Part shown: one piece after another, positions 14,989 to 22,341 of the stretch
How the letters are laid out: each line of letters begins with the position of its first letter
How positions within the stretch are numbered: position 1 is the first letter of the stretch
DNA from: an uncultured Bacilli bacterium
Lineage (GTDB): Bacteria; Bacillota_I; Bacilli_A; RF39; UBA660
Direction of reading: 5' to 3'
Assembly (NCBI GenBank): GCA_934130175.1
Contig: CAKOXP010000021.1
Coordinates: 1-22,341 of the forward strand
DNA length: 22,341 bases
Program-made: the position numbers and the translations under genes
Notes under the pieces: generated by a model
Seen by the model: only the letters and a program-made list of their open reading frames with translations
Told to the model about the DNA's origin: nothing
Database searches by the model: none

Positions 14989-16968
14989 ATGGCAAAGAGC
15001 GAAAAAGCAAGAACAATTGATATAATCAGAAGATATTTCAAAGTTGGAGATCGCATATCTAGAAGAAAGTTTGAAAAATTACTTTTAGAAGATGATAGTA
15101 CGTTGATAGAAAATTCACTCATTGCTTTTTTAGAGTCTGAAATAGATAACATTATGTATCAGAATGATTTTACCTATTTATTTAATGCTTTGAGATATAT
15201 TGAAGTGTTAATCGAAAAATATCCTGATTTAAATAGAAAAAAATTGAAAAGGAAATTAACAAAATTATCAGAAAGAGTAGATTTTATTAAACAAGAAAGA
15301 AAAGAAGAATTTTATTCAAGAAGAAAAGTTCAAAAAAGAATAGATGAATTTAATGAAATAATATACTCTTTAGAAAATAAATTAGATGTATATCAAAATA
15401 ATTATTATGAACTTTTCAGCTACTTTTTATTCGAAATTAAAAGTACTAGTTATATAGAAAAAATTATAAAGATTTTTCCAAATATTATTAATGTAAAGGA
15501 TAAAGATAATAATTCGATATTCTATGAGGTAGTTAATACTTATATAAATACATTATTAGAACCAGACAAGAATGATGACGTTTTGTATTATAATAGTCTA
15601 ATCTCACTATTTAAAAGTAGAAAAGAATTTAGTTTGGATAGTTTTGAAAAGACAAAGTGTTTACAACTAATCTACGATGGAATTGGTAGTCTAAGTAAAA
15701 AGTGTAATGACTATAAACAAAAACTAAATGCTTTATCAGATTTAAAGTCAATGCTTACAAATGATTTGTTAGAAAAAGATATTAGAGATATGGGCAAATA
15801 TTATAATATCAAAATAGATTTTGATGAAGAAATAATAGAAGAACTAAAAATGTATAAAAATTCTTATAGTAAAATGCTATATCCGGATAGGAAAATAATA
15901 GGTAATGATGAAATGATTATTACAATTGATGGAAAAAATGCTAAAGAAATAGATGATGCTTTATCAGTAAAAATACTTCCTAACGGAAACTATTTATTAG
16001 GTATTCATATTGCTACAGTTTTGGGATATTTACCTTATACATCAAAGACGGTACAAGAAGCTATTACAAGAGGAAGTACAATTTATTTATCCAAAAATAG
16101 CATTACAACATCATCTGAAGAAGATTATAAAAGTATTATTCCAATCTTACCATATCAGTTTTCAGCAGTAGATGCTTCACTCTTAGAAGGTAGGCAAAGA
16201 CTTGCTAATTCATATTTCTTTGAAATAGATAAAAATGGAAATACTGTTAATAAGAACTTTCAAAAAACAATCATTACAAATAGTAAACAATGTACTTATA
16301 ACGAAATCAATAAAATATTCAATGAGGGGGGGGCTTCTAATAACAGTAACCTTGCTAGAACTGTAAACTTATTAAGTGATGTTTCTTACGCCTTAGAAAA
16401 AAGATTTCATCCAGCTAAAATTTATGAGACTGTAAAACAACAATCAAATAATCCAGCTGATTTAATTTTAGGGAATAGTAGGAGTGAAAAAATAGTTTCT
16501 AATGCTATGATTTTATTAGGTAGTGAAGTTGCAAACTGGTTTAAAGATAGAAAAAGAAATTATCCATTGTTACTTAGAGTTCATGAGATCAATGATGAAT
16601 GCAATCAAAAATTACAGGATGTAATTGAAAACTTTGACTTTAAAGCTGATAAAGAAAAATTTAGTTACTTGTTCGATAGTTTACTCGGAATATATCCTAG
16701 TGGTAGATATGATCTTTTTGGAAGACATGATGGTTTAGGATTAGAAAACTATGCTCATTGTTCGTCAGTATTAAGAAGAAGTGCTGATATTGTAAATGAA
16801 CATGCACTTGACATTTGTTACTTTAACAATCCAACAGATAAAGATTTATATGAATTAGAAGCAGATATTAATATGAATAAAAACATAATTAATGAACAAA
16901 ATAATTTTATAAACTATTTTTTAGATGATTTTAAATTACAGAAAAAAATGTCTAGAAGAAGAAAATAA
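14989..16968 (+). CDS. Divergent RNB-domain (RNase II/R-like) protein with a long helical N-terminus
   Basis: A 659-residue protein. The C-terminal half is an RNB exoribonuclease-like domain: ITIDGKNAKEIDDALSV (311-327), LGIHIATVLGYLPY (337-350), ITRGSTIYLSK (359-369), LLEGRQRLANSYFFEID (398-414) and YAHCSSVLRRSADIVNEHA (588-606, matching the family's Y-H-TSPIRR-AD pattern). Of the four catalytic aspartates of RNase II/R, three are present (Asp314, Asp322, Asp323) and one is Glu320. No S1 or cold-shock domain is evident. Residues 1-300 are charged and helical with one ankyrin-like stretch (NIINVKDKDNNSIFYEVV), of unknown role. A run of eight G lies within the gene at 16326-16333. AGGAGG at 14975-14980 inside dnaI drives its start, so it forms an operon with dnaI. 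Activity is uncertain. Confidence 0.75.
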   Translation: MAKSEKARTIDIIRRYFKVGDRISRRKFEKLLLEDDSTLIENSLIAFLESEIDNIMYQNDFTYLFNALRYIEVLIEKYPDLNRKKLKRKLTKLSERVDFIKQERKEEFYSRRKVQKRIDEFNEIIYSLENKLDVYQNNYYELFSYFLFEIKSTSYIEKIIKIFPNIINVKDKDNNSIFYEVVNTYINTLLEPDKNDDVLYYNSLISLFKSRKEFSLDSFEKTKCLQLIYDGIGSLSKKCNDYKQKLNALSDLKSMLTNDLLEKDIRDMGKYYNIKIDFDEEIIEELKMYKNSYSKMLYPDRKIIGNDEMIITIDGKNAKEIDDALSVKILPNGNYLLGIHIATVLGYLPYTSKTVQEAITRGSTIYLSKNSITTSSEEDYKSIIPILPYQFSAVDASLLEGRQRLANSYFFEIDKNGNTVNKNFQKTIITNSKQCTYNEINKIFNEGGASNNSNLARTVNLLSDVSYALEKRFHPAKIYETVKQQSNNPADLILGNSRSEKIVSNAMILLGSEVANWFKDRKRNYPLLLRVHEINDECNQKLQDVIENFDFKADKEKFSYLFDSLLGIYPSGRYDLFGRHDGLGLENYAHCSSVLRRSADIVNEHALDICYFNNPTDKDLYELEADINMNKNIINEQNNFINYFLDDFKLQKKMSRRRK

Positions 16969-16999
16969 TGTAAATAGATTAAAAAAAATTAAAAAATGG

Positions 17000-17028
17000 T
17001 TGATTGTTAGAAAAAAATAATGTATTCT
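17000..17028 (+). promoter_or_regulatory. Promoter of TasA-like gene 3
   Basis: TTGATT (17000-17005), 17-base spacer, TATTCT (17023-17028). The -10 box is identical to that in front of the gene at 5488, and the spacer is A-rich as in both other TasA-like promoters. Confidence 0.6.
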
Positions 17029-17053
17029 TAATTTATAAGGTAGGTGAAATATT

Positions 17054-17800
17054 GTGGAAGAAAAAAATATAGAAGAACAGGAAAAAAATAAAAAACCACA
17101 AAAAATTGAAAATAATAAAAAGAAAATTTTAGCTTTAGCTCTTGCACTAGTATTACTAATCGGTGGGACATACGCTTGGTTAACAATCACTTTAACAGGA
17201 ACTAAAACTACAAGAATTGAAGCTGGTACTTTAGCTATGGAAATTAACAATGAATCAGCAGGGATTAGTATTACAGATGCTTTACCAATGTCAGATGCAG
17301 ATGGAGCAAATCTAACTCCATATACATTTAGAGTTGAAAATACTGGTAACATCTCATCTGAATATACTGTTTACCTAGATAAACAAGGTATTGATACAAC
17401 TAAAGAATTTGATATGCCACTAGATAAAGTTAAATGCCAAGTTACAAAAACGATAAAGGAAATGACAAATGGCAAAGTTACTGAAAGTGATGCAGAAGTT
17501 TCTACTGCTACAACAACTGGACTTTTAAGTGGTATGGTAGATGCTGATAACTCAAATACAAGTGTTGTTTTAGCTACAAGTAGTAATACTGATTCTACAA
17601 CAACTCCATTAAAAGTTGGACAATATATTGAGTTTTCTGTTAGATTATGGATTGATGAATCAGCAGAAAATGATGATTTAAAGAAAACAGTTTCAACTGA
17701 TGGTTCATCTAAAACATATGTAGCAGCATATGCAGCTAAATTGAGATTAGAAGCTAGTCAAACTGGTATTGAAAAAGACGAAGCTTACGCTGGACAATAA
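17054..17800 (+). CDS. SipW-type exported TasA/camelysin-like protein
   Basis: A 248-residue protein. A highly charged Glu/Lys N-terminus (1-25) is followed by a hydrophobic span and GGTYAWLTI, the SipW-type signal ending. The beta-rich mature domain shows RIEAGTLAMEIN, PYTFRVENTGNISSEYTVYL, a Thr/Ser-rich middle, then FSVRLWIDES and YAAKLRLEASQ near the end, the same order as in the other TasA-like proteins here. In Bacillus such proteins form extracellular fibres or act as camelysin-type surface proteins; the role here is inferred. The metal-binding residues of a camelysin peptidase could not be identified. The start is GTG at 17054 with AAGGTAGGTG upstream. It stands alone between the RNB gene and the thrS leader. 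Confidence 0.8.
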   Translation: MEEKNIEEQEKNKKPQKIENNKKKILALALALVLLIGGTYAWLTITLTGTKTTRIEAGTLAMEINNESAGISITDALPMSDADGANLTPYTFRVENTGNISSEYTVYLDKQGIDTTKEFDMPLDKVKCQVTKTIKEMTNGKVTESDAEVSTATTTGLLSGMVDADNSNTSVVLATSSNTDSTTTPLKVGQYIEFSVRLWIDESAENDDLKKTVSTDGSSKTYVAAYAAKLRLEASQTGIEKDEAYAGQ

Positions 17801-17807
17801 GAAATTT

Positions 17808-17837
17808 AAAGTCACATTCTAGTGACTTTTTCTTTTT
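17808..17837 (+). terminator. Terminator after TasA-like gene 3
   Basis: AAAGTCAC (17808-17815) pairs with GTGACTTT (17822-17829) around a 6-base loop, followed by TTCTTTTT. The same stem occurs in the terminator after thrS. Confidence 0.85.
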
Positions 17838-17849
17838 CTCATAAAAATA

Positions 17850-17878
17850 TTGCTAAAAGAAATAGATTGTGGTATTAT
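17850..17878 (+). promoter_or_regulatory. Promoter of the thrS T-box leader
   Basis: TTGCTA (17850-17855), 17-base spacer, TATTAT (17873-17878). Transcription would start near 17885, giving a leader of about 220 bases. Confidence 0.65.
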
Positions 17879-17884
17879 GAATTT

Positions 17885-18088
17885 GTAAAAACAGTGATTA
17901 AGGACACGATTATTTAATTGTTTATTAAGAGAGTTCATGGTTGGTGAGAATGAATTAAACGTTAAATTGATTACTACCTTACTAGTTGAATTATGAAAAG
18001 TAATTCCGGATAATTTCCGTTATTTAAATTAAGATAAATACTGGGATGGTACCGTGTTTTAAGCACTCCAAGAAATTGGGTGCTTTTT
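17885..18088 (+). promoter_or_regulatory. Threonine T-box riboswitch leader of thrS
   Basis: Senses uncharged tRNA-Thr and switches a terminator off. Stem I landmarks are visible: AAGAGAG followed by GGTTGGTGAGAATGAA. A specifier region TTACTACCTTAC holds Thr codons (ACT 17973-17975, ACC 17976-17978); I cannot tell which one is read. The T-box proper is GGGATGGTACCGTG (18043-18056), where TGGT can pair with the tRNA acceptor end. GGA in this block can pair with TCC at 18067-18069 to form the antiterminator, which excludes the terminator stem. This leader fills the 307-base gap between genes. Confidence 0.9.
18061..18088 (+). terminator. Regulated terminator of the thrS T-box
   Basis: AAGCACTC (18061-18068) pairs with GGGTGCTT (18078-18085), one G-U pair, followed by a T run. 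It ends 19 bases before the thrS start, with the ribosome site GAAAGGAGA outside the stem. Confidence 0.85.
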
Positions 18089-18107
18089 ATTTTGAAAGGA
18101 GAATATT

Positions 18108-19865
18108 ATGATAAATATTAAAGAAGATGAAAAATTAAGTGTAATGAATCATTCATGTGCACATTTACTTGCTCAAGCTGTTAAGCATTTATATCCAAAT
18201 GCAAAGTTTTGGGTTGGACCAGTAATAGAAGAAGGTTTTTATTACGATATTGATTTAGGAGATCAAGTTATCACTGAAGATGATCTTCCAAAAATAGAAA
18301 AAGAAATGAAAAAAATATCAAAAGATGGAAAAAGAATTGTTCGTGAAGAGTTATCTAAAGCTGAAGCTTTAGAAAAATTCAAAGATGATCCTTATAAAAT
18401 TGATTTGATTTCTAGAATGGATGAAGAGTCAACAACAATCAGTTGTTATACTCAAGGAGATTTTATAGATCTTTGTCGTGGACCACATGTAGATACAGTT
18501 AAAGAATTAAAATATTTTAAATTATTAAAAGTATCTGGCGCTTACTGGAAGGGGGACGCTAAAAACAAAATGCTTCAAAGAATTTATGGTATTTGTTTTG
18601 ATAGTGAAGAATCATTAGAAAAACATTTAGAATTCTTAGAAGAATGTAAACAAAGAGATCACAGAAAGCTTGGAAAAGAGTTAGGAATATTTATGTTTGC
18701 TGATTTAGTAGGTAGAGGACTTCCTATGTGGTTACCTAATGGTTTCTTAGTAAGAAGAGCTTTAGTTGATTATATTACTGATAAGGAAATTGCCTTAGGA
18801 TATAAACATGTTATGACACCATCACTAGGAAATGTTGATTTATATAAAACATCAGGACATTGGGATCATTATAAAGAGGATATGTTCCCAGCAATGGAAT
18901 TAGATGATGAAGCATATGTACTAAGACCAATGAACTGTCCTCATCACATGATGATGTTTAAAAATTCTCTACATTCATATCGTGACCTACCAATTAGACT
19001 TGCAGAAGTTGCCAACGACTTTAGATATGAATCAAGTGGTTCATTATGTGGTATTGAAAGAACTCGTGCTTTCACTCAAAATGATTCTCATATTTTCTGC
19101 ATGCCAAGTCAAATCAAAGATGAATTCGCAGGAGTTGTTAAATTAATACTTGATGTTTATAAAGACTTCGGCTTTAACGATTATGAATTTAGACTTTCTC
19201 TAAGAGATAAAAATGATAAAGAAAAGTATTTTGATAATGATGAAATGTGGGATATGGCTGAAAATGAACTACGTAAAGTTCTAACTGAACTAGAAATCCC
19301 ATATTATGAAGCAGAAGGTGAAGCAGCTTTCTATGGACCTAAATTAGATGTTCAAGTAAAAAGTGCAATCGGTCATGATGTAACTTTATCAACTTGTCAA
19401 TTGGATTTCCTACTTCCAGAAAGATTTGAACTTGAATATGTTGATGAATCTGGTAAAAAAGTAAGACCCGTAGTTATCCATAGAGCAATTCTTGGATCAC
19501 TAGATAGATTTATTGCATTCTTACTTGAAGAAACAAAAGGTAATTTACCTCTTTGGTTAGCACCAGTTCAAGTTAGTATTATTCCTGTTTCAAGCGAACA
19601 TCAAGGAGAGTATGCTCACTATGTAAAAGATATGCTAGATAAAGCTAATATAAGATGTGAAGTTGATGATCGTAATGAAAAATTAGGTTACCGTTTACGT
19701 GAGGCTCAAACTAGAAAAATCAAATATACTTTGATTTTAGGAGATCAGGAAAAAGATGATGAAACTATAAGTTATCGTTTGCATGGAAGTCGTGATACGC
19801 AAAATTTATCAATTAATGATTTTATTACTAAAATAAATGAAGAGATTACATCTAAAAGTCACTAA
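18108..19865 (+). CDS. thrS: Threonine-tRNA ligase lacking the N-terminal TGS domain
   Basis: Charges tRNA-Thr with threonine. At 585 residues it is about 60 shorter than the usual enzyme and starts almost directly in the editing domain. Editing-site residues are present: His15 and His19 (HSCAHLLAQA), Cys123 and His127 (CRGPHVDT). The class II core has the zinc ligands Cys277 (MNCPHH), His328 (NDSHIFC) and His458 (VVIHRA), motif 2 FRYESSGSLCGIERTRAF and motif 3 ILGSLDRF. The C-terminal anticodon-binding domain is intact (APVQVSIIPVS, VDDRNEKLGYRLREAQ, KIKYTLILGD). The start ATG has GAAAGGAGA upstream, and no in-frame TGS-like sequence lies before it because the T-box leader occupies that space. 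Controlled by the T-box. Confidence 0.95.
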   Translation: MINIKEDEKLSVMNHSCAHLLAQAVKHLYPNAKFWVGPVIEEGFYYDIDLGDQVITEDDLPKIEKEMKKISKDGKRIVREELSKAEALEKFKDDPYKIDLISRMDEESTTISCYTQGDFIDLCRGPHVDTVKELKYFKLLKVSGAYWKGDAKNKMLQRIYGICFDSEESLEKHLEFLEECKQRDHRKLGKELGIFMFADLVGRGLPMWLPNGFLVRRALVDYITDKEIALGYKHVMTPSLGNVDLYKTSGHWDHYKEDMFPAMELDDEAYVLRPMNCPHHMMMFKNSLHSYRDLPIRLAEVANDFRYESSGSLCGIERTRAFTQNDSHIFCMPSQIKDEFAGVVKLILDVYKDFGFNDYEFRLSLRDKNDKEKYFDNDEMWDMAENELRKVLTELEIPYYEAEGEAAFYGPKLDVQVKSAIGHDVTLSTCQLDFLLPERFELEYVDESGKKVRPVVIHRAILGSLDRFIAFLLEETKGNLPLWLAPVQVSIIPVSSEHQGEYAHYVKDMLDKANIRCEVDDRNEKLGYRLREAQTRKIKYTLILGDQEKDDETISYRLHGSRDTQNLSINDFITKINEEITSKSH

Positions 19866-19881
19866 CAAATGGTGACTTTTT
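19854..19881 (+). terminator. Terminator overlapping the thrS stop codon
   Basis: AAAAGTCAC (19854-19862) pairs with GTGACTTTT (19872-19880) around a 9-base loop, followed by T. The stem repeats that at 17808-17829. Confidence 0.8.
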
Positions 19882-19940
19882 CATTGTAAAAATATTTTTT
19901 GTATAGTAGAATTATAATTAGATAGTAAGAAGGTGTTACA

Positions 19941-22341
19941 ATGAAAGATATAGTAAAAAAGAACAATAAGCTTGTAGTAGTTTTATTAATAGTTTTAATA
20001 ATAATAATGGGAAGTTCTTTTGCATGGTTAAGTAATGAAAAATATGGAACTAATATTTCATATATAAGGGCAAAAGATTTAGGTGATGGTAAAATAAAAC
20101 TAATAGATTGTAATGAAGACCTTACATTAGAAAATGCTGTTCCTATAAGTGCAGAAAATGGTTTAGCACAAGAAAAATCATGCAAAGTAGTAATTGATAA
20201 CACAAAAAATGATGTAGACTTAGAATATACAATATATTTAGATGATAAAAAAATAGGTGCAAATGAAGAAAGAATGCTTGATAAATATGTAAGGTATAGT
20301 TTTACATCAGAAAATGAAGAAGAAACAGCAGAAAATACTAAACTTATTTCAGCTACAGGAACAAATCTAAATAGAATTTTAAAAACGGATTATGTTAGAC
20401 AGAAAGAACAAAAAGTATATTATTTAAAAGTGTGGATGGATTATGATGCTGATCAAAATGCAATGAATAAAGTTTTTTCAACAAAACTAAGAGTAGAAAT
20501 TACTCAACAAAGGGCTCAGGTATTAACTATAGATCCAAATGGAGGTACATATAAGGGTGATAGTAAGAAAGTAATAGAAAAGCTCGATGTTGGTGAGGAA
20601 AAAATACTAGAAGAACCAAAATATGAAGGGTATACTTTCAGGGGATGGGAAATAAGTAACAATACAACAAAAATTGAAAATAATAAGTTAATTATGGGTA
20701 AAGGAGATACTACTATAACAGCAACTTGGAACATATCAGAAGATAGTGTAGCCAGAATAAATAACAAATATTATACAAGTTTAAAAAATGCTATTGATGC
20801 TGCTTTAGAAAATGATACAATAACAATAATAAAAAATATAGATGAAACAGTAATTAATAATAAAAAAATAGCAATAGATTTAAATGGATTTACGATAAAT
20901 GGTCAAAAAGATACAACCATAACAAATAATGGTGATTTAACAATAAAAGGTAAGGGAACTATAAATAATAACGAAGGTACAGCACTTGACAATAATGGTA
21001 CTTTAACACTTGGTGAAGATGATGGAGAAGTAAAGAAAGAAGATATTAATATCAATGGTAAGATTGGAATTGACCAAAAGAAAATATTTAACTTTTATGA
21101 TGGTACTATAACAGGAAAAATAGGAACAAATGGAAGTACAACAACAAAACCGGAAGGATATTTTGTTTTTGTAGATCATGATGAGAAAACAAATACTCAA
21201 AAAGTTTATTTGGTAACGAAAACAACATCAGCCGTTGCTATGTTAGATAATGTTTTATATATGAATTTGCAAGATGCTATAAATGTAGAAGAAATGATGC
21301 AAGCTGGAAAATCAATTGGAATAATTAGAGATTGTGAACTTGCTTACACTATTTCTATTGAAAAGGGAAAGAATATTGTGATAGATATTGAAGGAAAAAA
21401 TGTAGCAACAGGATACACGATAACTAATAATGGAAATCTAACAATAAAAGATTCAAGTAAAGAAAAAGGTATACTAAAACCTTCAACTACTATAATAAAT
21501 AATGGAGATTTAAATATAAGTGATATCTCAATAATAGAAACTACTGATTCTGATGTAATAGAAAATAAAAATAATTTAATGATAAATTCTTCTACTATAA
21601 CTGCTTTAAATAGTTATGTTATAAAAAATAGTGGTTCTTTAATAATGCTTGATGATAATACAAAACTAAGTTCTAATAAATATGCTTTATATAATAATTC
21701 TGAAAATACATCTACAATAAGGGGCGGTACAGTCTCAGGAATTTATAATGAGGGAAATTTAAAAGTTGAAAAGGTTAGTATTATTGATACTAACAACTCT
21801 AATTATATTGTTAATTCTACTAAAGATATTCAAATGGATAGTGTTACAATAAGCAATGTTCATTATGGTATAAGAATAGAATCAGGAACAGCTCTAATTC
21901 AAAATTCAACAATATCATCTGATGAGTATTCTGTAACTGCCTATCGTGGAACAACAACTCTTCAAAACAATACCATTAATGCAAATGGTTATGGAGTAAG
22001 GAACGAATATGGTAAAGTTAATATACTAGGTGGAAATTATACATCAAAAAATAAAAGCTCACTATATATATATGGAGGAAGTACAACAATAAATGATGGA
22101 ATTTTTACAGGAAAAACTTATGCCATAGATTCAACGAATGGATCAGGAGGGGGAGTTCAAACAATAAATGGAGGAACTATAAATGGGTTTAATCTTGTAT
22201 ATCATACAGTAGTAATGAACGGTGGAATAATCAATGGACAAGGTTTAAATATTCAATCAGGAAACTTCAATCTATTAGGAGGAAAAATATCAGGAAGCAC
22301 CTATGGAATAAAAAATAATAATGGAGAAATAACATTAGGAA
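19941..22341 (+). CDS. Large SipW-type surface protein: TasA-like head, InlB-type repeat, beta-helix repeats (3' end outside window)
   Basis: Open for 800 codons with no stop before the window ends. Residues 1-30 form a SipW-type signal (basic start, hydrophobic span, GSSFAWL). Residues about 35-190 are a TasA-like domain (DLGDGKIKLID, CKVVIDNTKNDVDLEYTIYL, YYLKVWMDYD). Residues about 194-264 match a Listeria-Bacteroides (InlB B/Flg_new) repeat: LTIDPNGGTYKGD, YEGYTFRGWE, ITATWN. The rest is short beta-helix-like rungs rich in Asn, Gly, Ser, Thr and Ile, such as ITNNGDLTIKGKGTI, TINGGTINGF and GGIINGQGLNI. AAGGTG lies about 8 bases before the ATG. The gene is probably a cell-surface adhesin or matrix protein; a variable C-terminal domain like that of the 5488 gene could lie beyond the window. 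Confidence 0.8.
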   Translation, partial: MKDIVKKNNKLVVVLLIVLIIIMGSSFAWLSNEKYGTNISYIRAKDLGDGKIKLIDCNEDLTLENAVPISAENGLAQEKSCKVVIDNTKNDVDLEYTIYLDDKKIGANEERMLDKYVRYSFTSENEEETAENTKLISATGTNLNRILKTDYVRQKEQKVYYLKVWMDYDADQNAMNKVFSTKLRVEITQQRAQVLTIDPNGGTYKGDSKKVIEKLDVGEEKILEEPKYEGYTFRGWEISNNTTKIENNKLIMGKGDTTITATWNISEDSVARINNKYYTSLKNAIDAALENDTITIIKNIDETVINNKKIAIDLNGFTINGQKDTTITNNGDLTIKGKGTINNNEGTALDNNGTLTLGEDDGEVKKEDININGKIGIDQKKIFNFYDGTITGKIGTNGSTTTKPEGYFVFVDHDEKTNTQKVYLVTKTTSAVAMLDNVLYMNLQDAINVEEMMQAGKSIGIIRDCELAYTISIEKGKNIVIDIEGKNVATGYTITNNGNLTIKDSSKEKGILKPSTTIINNGDLNISDISIIETTDSDVIENKNNLMINSSTITALNSYVIKNSGSLIMLDDNTKLSSNKYALYNNSENTSTIRGGTVSGIYNEGNLKVEKVSIIDTNNSNYIVNSTKDIQMDSVTISNVHYGIRIESGTALIQNSTISSDEYSVTAYRGTTTLQNNTINANGYGVRNEYGKVNILGGNYTSKNKSSLYIYGGSTTINDGIFTGKTYAIDSTNGSGGGVQTINGGTINGFNLVYHTVVMNGGIINGQGLNIQSGNFNLLGGKISGSTYGIKNNNGEITLG

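Noticed and set aside
18108..18140. Truncated thrS caused by a frameshift
   Set aside because: The T-box leader and ribosome site lead directly to the present start, so the short N-terminus is native.
1..22341. CRISPR array, tRNA or rRNA genes, reverse transcriptase, signal peptidase SipW
   Set aside because: Looked for by eye on both strands; no evenly spaced short repeats, no cloverleaf, and no protein with the relevant motifs were found.
20821..22341. Repeated AAT/ATA-rich stretches at the end as a DNA satellite
   Set aside because: They are in one open frame and follow Gly/Asn-rich beta-helix rungs; the similarity is at the protein level.

Overview
The window is very AT-rich with short intergenic gaps. 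It carries a Thr T-box leader, strong AGGAGG-type ribosome sites, dnaI, comEA/comEC, a FemX-type transferase and an FtsW-type SEDS protein. This points to a walled, low-GC member of the Bacilli, probably an uncultured gut lineage close to the Mollicutes branch (RF39-like); that placement is inference. TGA appears as a stop codon and tryptophan is TGG, so the code is the standard bacterial one.

Layout. 1-582: 3' end of a PD-(D/E)XK (Rpn/PDDEXK_2) gene. 748-1752: galE. 1783-3300 (minus): a two-domain membrane protein (DUF975-like plus CmpB-like) that converges on galE and shares its terminator. 3452-4747: a FemX-like aminoacyltransferase. 4798-5373 and 5488-6879: two secreted or membrane-anchored TasA/camelysin-like proteins driven by near-identical promoters. 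The second carries a C-terminal DUF6273/C-type-lectin-like domain with a GC-rich segment that looks like a diversity-generating-retroelement variable region. 7081-8007 and 8008-8331: a second PD-(D/E)XK copy and, in the same frame right after its stop codon, a third C-terminal fragment. 8492-9040 (minus): def. 9133-9297 (minus): a 54-residue Cys/Gly-rich single-span protein. 9438-10595: ftsW. 10642-13366: comEA and comEC. 13429-13998: an HD-domain protein. 14082-16968: dnaI followed by a divergent RNB-domain protein. 17054-17800: a third TasA-like protein. 17850-19865: T-box leader and thrS (ThrRS lacking the TGS domain). 19941-22341: the start of a very large TasA-like/InlB-repeat/beta-helix surface protein that runs off the window.

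How the genes relate. Most are single genes or short operons, each closed by a hairpin terminator. Housekeeping loci (cell wall, competence, primosome, translation) are interleaved with four SipW-type (TasA-like) exported proteins. Three of these share a TTGAcT/TTGATT promoter with a TAT-T(A/C)T -10 box, which suggests a dispersed surface-protein regulon. No SipW-type signal peptidase, reverse transcriptase or DGR template repeat is visible here. If the variable-region reading is right, those parts lie elsewhere in the genome.
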